Source of the DNA: Mesonia sp008017825 | Lineage (GTDB): Bacteria > Bacteroidota > Bacteroidia > Flavobacteriales > Flavobacteriaceae | NCBI RefSeq assembly: GCF_008017825.1 | Contig: NZ_VRLS01000079.1 | Coordinates: 1-5,811 of the forward strand | Direction of reading: 5' to 3' | DNA: 5,811 bases | Shown: piece after piece, positions 1-5,811 of the stretch | How positions within the stretch are numbered: the stretch's first letter is position 1 | How the letters are laid out: every line of letters begins with the position of its first letter | Notes under the pieces: generated by a model | Database searches by the model: none | Told to the model about the DNA's origin: nothing | Seen by the model: the letters and a program-made list of their open reading frames with translations, nothing else | Made by a program: the position numbers and the translations under genes

Positions 1-12
1 TTGGTAAGTAAA

Positions 13-120
<108 letters not shown>

Positions 121-134
121 AATCGGTGATAACT

Positions 135-156
135 GTTCTTTTATTTAAAAAGAAAC
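135..156 (-). other. AT-rich hairpin upstream of 5S
   Basis: On the transcribed strand TTCTTTT (154-148) can pair with AAAAGAA (142-136) around a 5-nt loop TAAAT. One more G-C pair forms if a T is bulged. It sits about 15 nt before the 5S 5' end and could help define a 5S precursor cut, but a 7-bp A/T stem in AT-rich DNA is weak evidence. Confidence 0.4.
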
Positions 157-231
157 AACCATCTAATAAGTTAACATATTGAAAAAATAAATAATAATTT
201 GAGGGTAAATATACATAGCAATAGGATTTCA

Positions 232-255
232 CCTCCCCCGGTTGCCCGGGGGAAG
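232..255 (-). other. GC-rich hairpin with GCAA tetraloop after 23S
   Basis: On the transcribed strand CTTCCCCCGG (255-246) pairs with CCGGGGGAGG (241-232) over 10 bp, including one G-U pair, and the loop is GCAA (245-242), a GNRA tetraloop. The hairpin starts 3 nt after the 23S terminal helix (3' strand at 267-259). No U-tract follows, so it is not an ordinary intrinsic terminator, and 5S lies downstream in the same unit. A role in 3'-end protection or precursor processing is an inference. Confidence 0.85.
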
Positions 256-475
256 AGTACATAAGCTATACGGGTTATTAGTACTACTTGGCTATGACAT
301 TACTGCCTTTACACCTATAGCCTATCAACGTGGTAGTCTCCCACGACCCTTTAAAGAAATCTCATCTTGTGGTGGGTTTCGCGCTTATATGCTTTCAGCG
401 CTTATCCCTTCCAAACGTAGCTACCCAGCAGTGCTCCTGGCGGAACAACTGGTACACCAGAGGTTTGTCCAACTC

Positions 476-489
476 GGTCCTCTCGTACT
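476..489 (-). other. Sarcin-ricin loop of 23S
   Basis: The minus strand reads AGTACGAGAGGACC, the universally conserved loop of helix 95 that contacts elongation factors EF-Tu and EF-G. It is intact, which argues that this 23S copy is functional. Confidence 0.95.
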
Positions 490-526
490 AGAGTCAGATC
501 CACTCAAATTTCTTGCGCCCACTGTA

Positions 527-574
<48 letters not shown>

Positions 575-575
575 A

Positions 576-649
<74 letters not shown>

Positions 650-681
650 AAACCCCCCCGTCGATGTGAGCTCTTGGGGGA

Positions 682-715
<34 letters not shown>

Positions 716-1067
716 TTTGAGCGATGGCCCTTCCATGCGGAACCACCGGATCACTATGCTCTACTTTCGTACCTGATCGACCTGTATGTCTCTCAGTCAA
801 GCTCCCTTATGCCATTGCACTCTACGTACGGTTACCAAGCGTACTGAGGGAACCTTTAGAAGCCTCCGTTACTCTTTTGGAGGCGACCACCCCAGTCAAA
901 CTACCCACCAAGCACTGTCCTTCCATTGGAAGTTAGGCTTCAAACAAGTAAAGGGTGGTATTTCAACAATGACTCCACCACACCTGGCGATGCAGCTTCA
1001 ACGTCTCCCACCTATCCTACACATCACTTGTCCAAAGTCAATACTAAGCTATAGTAAAGGTTCACGG

Positions 1068-1079
1068 GGTCTTTTCGTC
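1068..1079 (-). other. Macrolide-binding segment of 23S (A2057-A2059)
   Basis: The minus strand reads GACGAAAAGACC. Aligned to E. coli, positions 2058 and 2059 are A (+ strand 1074 and 1073), the sensitive state, while position 2057 is A (1075) instead of G. Its pairing partner 2611 is T (+ strand 532), so the 2057-2611 pair is A-U instead of G-C. Confidence 0.85.
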
Positions 1080-1156
1080 CCACAGCGGGTAATCGGCATC
1101 TTCACCGATACTACAATTTCACCGAGCTCATGGCTGAGACAGTGTCCAGATCGTTG

Positions 1157-1244
<88 letters not shown>

Positions 1245-1947
1245 AATTCAATGCTTCGCCGAAGCTAACATCTCCTCTTAACCTTCCGGCACCGGGCAGG
1301 TGTCAGGCCCTATACTTCATCTTTCGATTTTGCAGAGCCCTGTGTTTTTGATAAACAGTCGCCTGGACCTCTTCACTGCGGCCCCACCGAAGTGGGGCGA
1401 CCCTTCTCCCGAAGTTACGGGTCTATTTTGCCTAGTTCCTTAGCCATGAATCTCTCGAGCACCTTAGAATTCTCATCCCAACTACCTGTGTCGGTTTACG
1501 GTACAGGCTGCTTTACTCGCTTTTCTTGGAAGTCGCTTCAATGGATTATCACCGCCGCCGTAGCTTAAGTGTACTATTGTAACCTTTCAATTACTTCAAC
1601 GTACTATTCCGTCAGTACGCACCATTTACACGCCTCCGTCACTTTTATTGTAAAGCAGGTACAGGAATATTAACCTGTTGTCCATCCACTACCCCTTTCG
1701 GGTTCGCGTTAGGTCCTGACTAACCCTCAGCTGATTAGCATAGCTGAGGAAACCTTAGTCTTTCGGTGTGCGGGTTTCTCGCCCGCATTATCGTTACTTA
1801 TGCCTACATTTTCTTTTGTAACCGATCCAGCATACCTCGCAGTACACCTTCTAATCTGTTACAATGCTCCCCTACCACTATAGTAAACTATAGTCCATAG
1901 CTTCGGTAATATGTTTATGCCCGATTATTATCCATGCCGAACCGCTC

Positions 1948-2002
1948 GACTAGTGAGCTGTTACGCACTCTTTAAATGAATGGCTGCTTCCAAGCCAACA
2001 TC
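1948..2002 (-). other. GTPase-associated centre of 23S
   Basis: Matches E. coli 23S around 1051-1108, the binding site of protein L11 and of thiostrepton. The core reads AAAGAGTGCGTAACAGCTCA on the minus strand and is flanked by the complementary GGCTTGGAAGCAGCC stem. It is intact. Confidence 0.9.
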
Positions 2003-2573
2003 CTAGCTGTCTAAGCAGTTCAACCGCGTTTATTCAACTTAACATATATTTGGGGACCTTAGCTGATGGTCTGGGTTCTTTCCCTCTCGGACATGGACCT
2101 TAGCACCCATGCCCTCACTGATAAAAATCATTTTATAGCATTCGGAGTTTGTCAGGAATTGGTAGGCGGTGAAGCCCCCGCATCCAATCAGTAGCTCTAC
2201 CTCTATAAAACTAAATTATCGCTGCACCTAAATGCATTTCGGGGAGTACGAGCTATTTCCGAGTTTGATTGGCCTTTCACCCCTACCCTCAGGTCATCCC
2301 AAGACTTTTCAACGTCAACGGGTTCGGTCCTCCACTTTGGGTTAACAAAGCTTCAACCTGCCCAAGGGTAGATCACACGGTTTCGCGTCTACCACTACCA
2401 ACTATAGCGCCCTATTAAGACTCGCTTTCGCTACGGCTCCGATTCTTAAAATCTTAACCTTGCTGGCAACGGTAACTCGTAGGCTCATTATGCAAAAGGC
2501 ACGCCGTCACCCCAAAGGGCTCCGACCGCTTGTAAGCGTATGGTTTCAGGGTCTATTTCACTCCTTTATTCAA

Positions 2574-2605
<32 letters not shown>

Positions 2606-3082
2606 TCACTATCGGTCTCTCAGTAGTATTTAGCCTTAGCGGATGGTCCCGCTGGATTCATACAGGGTTTCACGTGCCCCGCACTACTCAGGATACCACT
2701 ATCTTCATTCTCTTTACCTATACCGGGCTGTCACCGTCTATGGCCAAGCTTTCCAACTTGTTCTAGTTCATACAATGTCAAATGTCGTGGTCCTACAACC
2801 CCATACCGTCCGTAAACGATATGGTTTGGGCTATTGCGCGTTCGCTCGCCGCTACTAGCGCAATCACTATTGTTTTCTCTTCCTCCGGGTACTTAGATGT
2901 TTCAGTTCTCCGGGTTTGCCTCCTTGCGGATACTATACCTTCAGTATAGTGGGTTGCCCCATTCGGATATCTGCGGATCGATTTGTGTGTGCCAATCCCC
3001 GCAGCTTTTCGCAGCTTATCACGTCCTTCTTCGCCTCTGAGAGCCTAGGCATCCCCCATACGCCCTTAAAAAGCTTATGTCT

Positions 3083-3304
3083 TTTACCTAATTTGCTCTT
3101 TACTATTTCTAGTAAATTAATTTAATATATTTGTATTCTGTTCTTATAATAAGATACAGAGTTCTCTCGTATTCTTTATTTCTTCAATATGTCAATGAAC
3201 TTTTTTCCTCGTTAACGATAAATCTCTAATGATCTTATAAACTATAAATGCTTGCGCACCCTGGTTGCTTATAAAAACTATCTTTAACCTATCTTAAGGA
3301 ATCG
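3083..3304 (-). other. tRNA-Ala to 23S internal transcribed spacer
   Basis: AT-rich spacer of about 222 nt with no gene. It holds a boxA-like site (3183-3205) about 100 nt before the 23S start and an imperfect hairpin (3148-3180), in which AATAAGATAC on the + strand pairs with GTATTCTTTATT with two bulged T. A segment just before 23S (AGGTAAA, near 3085-3092) can pair with TTTACCC in the 23S-5S spacer (near 205), a possible but short piece of a pre-23S processing stem. Confidence 0.85.
3183..3205 (-). promoter_or_regulatory. Candidate boxA antitermination site in the 16S-23S spacer
   Basis: The minus strand reads AAAAAGTTCATTGA followed by CA and TATTGAA. It matches the leader copy at 5377-5399 at 21 of 23 positions. 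Its core resembles the E. coli boxA (TGCTCTTTAACA) bound by NusB and S10/NusE. E. coli rrn operons also carry boxA both in the leader and in the spacer before 23S, so sequence and position agree. Function is inferred. Confidence 0.65.
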
Positions 3305-3378
3305 TGGAGAATATCGGAGTCGAACCGATGACCTCCTGCGTGCAAGGCAGGCGCTCTAGCCAGCTGAGCTAATCCCCC
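3305..3378 (-). tRNA. tRNA-Ala(TGC)
   Basis: A 74-nt tRNA decoding GCN alanine codons. Acceptor GGGGGAT (from 3378) pairs with ATTCTCC before discriminator A73 (3305), with two G-U pairs. The D-arm has AGCTCAGCTGGCTAGAGCG. The anticodon stem is CCTGC/GCAGG around loop CTTGCAC, with anticodon TGC at 3344-3342. The T-loop region is CGGTTCGACTCCG. The 3' CCA is not encoded: A73 is followed by CGA, so CCA must be added by tRNA nucleotidyltransferase. Position between tRNA-Ile and 23S is the common arrangement in Bacteroidota rrn operons. Confidence 0.98.
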
Positions 3379-3518
3379 GTCTTTTAGTGATCAGTTAACC
3401 AGTTAGTAGTTAACAGTACTTATAACGGCTACTCAACCTCTAAAATTTCCTTTCAGTAATTGTTAATGAACTTTGTCTCAAGTTAATACCTAAAACTTAA
3501 CAGCGTTTTTACACGTTG
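3379..3518 (-). other. Spacer between tRNA-Ile and tRNA-Ala
   Basis: About 140 nt of AT-rich transcribed spacer without a gene. It has a boxA-like motif (3461-3474) and a short run of three degenerate units on the + strand, CAGTTAAC (3392-3399), CAGTTAG (3400-3406) and TAGTTAAC (3407-3414). I see no clear function for the latter. Confidence 0.85.
3461..3474 (-). promoter_or_regulatory. Weak boxA-like motif between the tRNAs
   Basis: The minus strand reads AAAGTTCATTAACA. It shares AAAGTTCATT with the stronger sites at 3183-3205 and 5377-5399, and its TTAACA end resembles E. coli boxA. It lacks the following TATTGAA block, so it is a weaker candidate. Confidence 0.4.
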
Positions 3519-3592
3519 TAGTCTCAGGCAGACTCGAACTGCCGACCTCTACATTATCAGTGTAGCGCTCTAACCAGCTGAGCTATGAGACT
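3519..3592 (-). tRNA. tRNA-Ile(GAT)
   Basis: A 74-nt tRNA reading AUC and AUU isoleucine codons. The seven-pair acceptor AGTCTCA (3592-3586) matches TGAGACT perfectly, with discriminator A73 at 3519. The D-arm has AGCTCAGCTGGTTAGAGCG. The anticodon stem is CTACA/TGTAG around loop CTGATAA, with anticodon GAT at 3558-3556. The T-arm is GGCAG-TTCGAGT-CTGCC. CCA is not encoded (CAA follows A73). It lies 100 nt after 16S and is cotranscribed with it. Confidence 0.98.
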
Positions 3593-3692
3593 GCATTTAA
3601 AATATAAATTGACAGTAATTAAGACCTTATAAAACTCATTATGAGTTCCTAAGTCGATCTAGTATTGCGCTTGTACTTATAGTACTTGCTCT
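3593..3692 (-). other. Spacer between 16S and tRNA-Ile
   Basis: 100-nt transcribed spacer with no gene. It contains a compact hairpin next to the 16S 3' end (3669-3689) and a stretch (3606-3622) with partial complementarity to the leader in front of 16S, a possible 16S precursor stem. Confidence 0.85.
3669..3689 (-). other. Small hairpin just downstream of 16S
   Basis: The minus strand reads GC-AA-GTACT-ATA-AGTAC-AA-GC: a 5-bp GTACT/AGTAC stem with a 3-nt loop, a symmetrical AA/AA internal loop and an outer 2-bp GC stem. It begins 3 nt after the assigned 16S end, so it may help set or protect the precursor 3' end (inference). Confidence 0.5.
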
Positions 3693-5218
<1,526 letters not shown>

Positions 5219-5376
5219 TGTTTTTTAAATATATTTACAATACCTTTAAATATCAACTGGAATTTTTAATTACTAAAATTTGCATTCTAGTAAAGACTCA
5301 AAACTTATTCTATAAAGCCTTAATTTTTTTTATTCGTCTTTCGTTTAACTTGCGTTAATCGAAAATACACTGTCAA

Positions 5377-5399
5377 TTCAATACTTCAATGAACTTTTT
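5377..5399 (-). promoter_or_regulatory. Candidate boxA antitermination site in the leader
   Basis: The minus strand reads AAAAAGTTCATTGA followed by AG and TATTGAA, matching the spacer copy at 3183-3205 at 21 of 23 positions. It lies about 160 nt before the 16S 5' end, downstream of all three promoter candidates, so every transcript would carry it. By analogy with E. coli boxA it would load NusB/NusE to prevent premature termination. Binding is inferred. Confidence 0.65.
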
Positions 5400-5425
5400 A
5401 AAAGTTATTCTCACAACTTTTCTTG

Positions 5426-5482
5426 CTAAAATAAAAGGAATCGAACCTCTTCTTCTCTCGCCCAACCAAGGGATTTTATTTT
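5426..5482 (-). other. tRNA-like fold or tRNA relic in the leader
   Basis: The minus strand contains GGTTCGATTCC (5447-5437), a consensus tRNA T-loop segment that can form AGAGG-TTCGATT-CCTTT. It is preceded by CCC-TTGGTT-GGG (5472-5461), resembling a short D-arm. The ends are complementary: AAAATAAAA (5482-5474) with TTTTATTTT (5436-5428), or in tRNA register TAAAAT with ATTTTA. No anticodon arm is present, so this is not a working tRNA. It may be a decayed tRNA, a processing hairpin or a coincidence. Confidence 0.35.
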
Positions 5483-5524
5483 TGTTATCTCAAGAACTCT
5501 TAACACTTGTTATGTTAGCGGCTG

Positions 5525-5556
5525 CAAATGTAAAACCTTTTTTTCTTTCTGGCAAA
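5525..5556 (-). promoter_or_regulatory. Candidate rrn promoter P1 (closest to 16S)
   Basis: Bacteroidota-type promoter on the minus strand: TTTG (5556-5553), 20-bp spacer, TACATTTG (5532-5525), matching the -33 TTTG / -7 TAnnTTTG consensus. A GC-rich start region CAGCCGC follows directly. The transcription start would be a few nt to the left, near 5515-5520. It lies about 305 bp before 16S. Confidence 0.7.
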
Positions 5557-5600
5557 TAAAAAATGAAATAATTTATTTTTTATTTTTCTAAGCTAATCCT

Positions 5601-5610
5601 ACAATGAACA
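5601..5610 (-). promoter_or_regulatory. boxA-like octamer after promoter P2
   Basis: The minus strand reads TGTTCATTGT, carrying the GTTCATTG core (5609-5602) shared with the boxA candidates at 5387-5394 and 3193-3200. It lies 29 nt after the P2 -7 element. The flanks do not match the longer copies, so function is uncertain. Confidence 0.35.
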
Positions 5611-5638
5611 CACTCAACTCTATTTCGCTAAGCGGATG

Positions 5639-5668
5639 CAAAACTAATACTTATTTTTAATTAAACAA
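5639..5668 (-). promoter_or_regulatory. Candidate rrn promoter P2 (middle)
   Basis: The minus strand shows TTG (5668-5666), a 19-bp AT-rich spacer and TAGTTTTG (5646-5639), a full match to TAnnTTTG. It is followed by CATCCGCTTAGCG, the same GC-rich motif as after P3. A-tracts directly upstream (about 5672-5700) could act as an UP-like element (inference). Confidence 0.7.
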
Positions 5669-5724
5669 GCCTTTTTTGAAAATTAATTTTTTTTATTTTT
5701 AACCCCAAAAAACAATCCTTAAAA

Positions 5725-5735
5725 CTCAATGAACT
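5725..5735 (-). promoter_or_regulatory. boxA-like motif after promoter P3
   Basis: The minus strand reads AGTTCATTGAG, sharing AGTTCATTGA with the leader and spacer boxA candidates. It lies 19 nt after the P3 -7 element, so it would be within the first nucleotides of a P3 transcript. Confidence 0.4.
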
Positions 5736-5753
5736 ACCGCGCTAAGCGGGGTG

Positions 5754-5786
5754 CAAATATACAACCCTTTTTCCCTAATCAACAAA
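5754..5786 (-). promoter_or_regulatory. Candidate rrn promoter P3 (furthest upstream)
   Basis: The minus strand shows TTTG (5786-5783), a 21-bp spacer and TATATTTG (5761-5754). An alternative TTG at 5782-5780 gives an 18-bp spacer. The start region CACCCCGCTTAGCG is GC-rich and can fold as CCGC-TTAGC-GCGG. The window ends 25 bp upstream, so further promoters could lie outside. Confidence 0.65.
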
Positions 5787-5811
5787 CAAAATCGCAACTT
5801 TTATTTAATAT

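Larger units (their letters stand above)
121..256 (-). other. 23S-5S intergenic spacer
   Basis: Transcribed spacer of about 136 nt between 23S and 5S. It is AT-rich apart from one GC-rich hairpin next to the 23S 3' end (232-255). It contains no tRNA and no readable gene. A second, AT-only hairpin lies about 15 nt before 5S (135-156). The spacer is expected to be removed by RNase processing of the precursor, and the two hairpins are the likely structural guides (inference). Confidence 0.9.
5219..5518 (-). other. 16S leader (transcribed, no gene)
   Basis: About 300 nt of strongly AT-rich DNA between the nearest predicted promoter and 16S. It holds a boxA-like site (5377-5399), a tRNA-like fold (5426-5482) and a segment (5266-5281) partly complementary to the 16S-tRNA-Ile spacer. 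Open frames across it have no start signals or recognisable protein and run into 16S, so I treat it as untranslated leader. Confidence 0.8.

Noticed and set aside
232..255. Intrinsic terminator after 23S
   Set aside because: The hairpin is strong but no U-tract follows on the transcribed strand, and 5S follows in the same unit.
3148..3180. Regulatory hairpin in the Ala-23S spacer
   Set aside because: The stem has two bulges and mostly A/T pairs. Not strong enough to call more than possible structure.
3392..3414. Short tandem repeat or CRISPR-like array in the tRNA spacer
   Set aside because: Only three degenerate 7-8 bp units with no spacers, in low-complexity AT-rich DNA.

Overview
The window holds one complete ribosomal RNA operon, transcribed on the minus strand (right to left). 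In transcription order it carries three candidate promoters, a leader, 16S rRNA, tRNA-Ile(GAT), tRNA-Ala(TGC), 23S rRNA and 5S rRNA. I find no credible protein-coding gene. Every open frame longer than about 70 codons lies inside rRNA or AT-rich leader DNA and looks like chance.

The 16S sequence points to Bacteroidota and, from its general resemblance to remembered sequences, to class Flavobacteriia, probably family Flavobacteriaceae. Supporting signs are the start of the gene (GGATGAACGCTAGCGGCAGG), the 3' end GGAACACCTCCTTTCT, AT-rich spacers, and promoters of the Bacteroidota type (TTG/TTTG, 18-21 bp, TAnnTTTG). I cannot name a genus from memory with confidence.

Layout: 1-12 is the trailer after 5S, with a T6 run on the transcribed strand. 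5S occupies about 13-120. The 23S-5S spacer (121-256) contains a strong GC-rich hairpin with a GCAA loop beside the 23S 3' end and an AT-rich hairpin before 5S. 23S is about 257-3082 and uninterrupted. The Ala-23S spacer (3083-3304) carries a boxA-like site. tRNA-Ala is 3305-3378. The inter-tRNA spacer (3379-3518) has a weaker boxA-like site. tRNA-Ile is 3519-3592. The 16S-Ile spacer (3593-3692) has a small hairpin beside the 16S 3' end. 16S is about 3693-5218. The leader and promoter region is 5219-5811.

The most interesting part is that control region. Three promoter-like elements recur at 114 and 115 bp steps, each followed by a GC-rich CA-N-CCGCT-type start region. The octamer GTTCATTG recurs after the two distal promoters, before 16S and before 23S, which suggests repeated antitermination (NusB/NusE) loading sites. 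The leader also holds a small tRNA-like fold with a near-perfect T-loop. These are inferences from sequence. The operon itself is otherwise ordinary, and I see no novel enzyme system, mobile element or CRISPR array.
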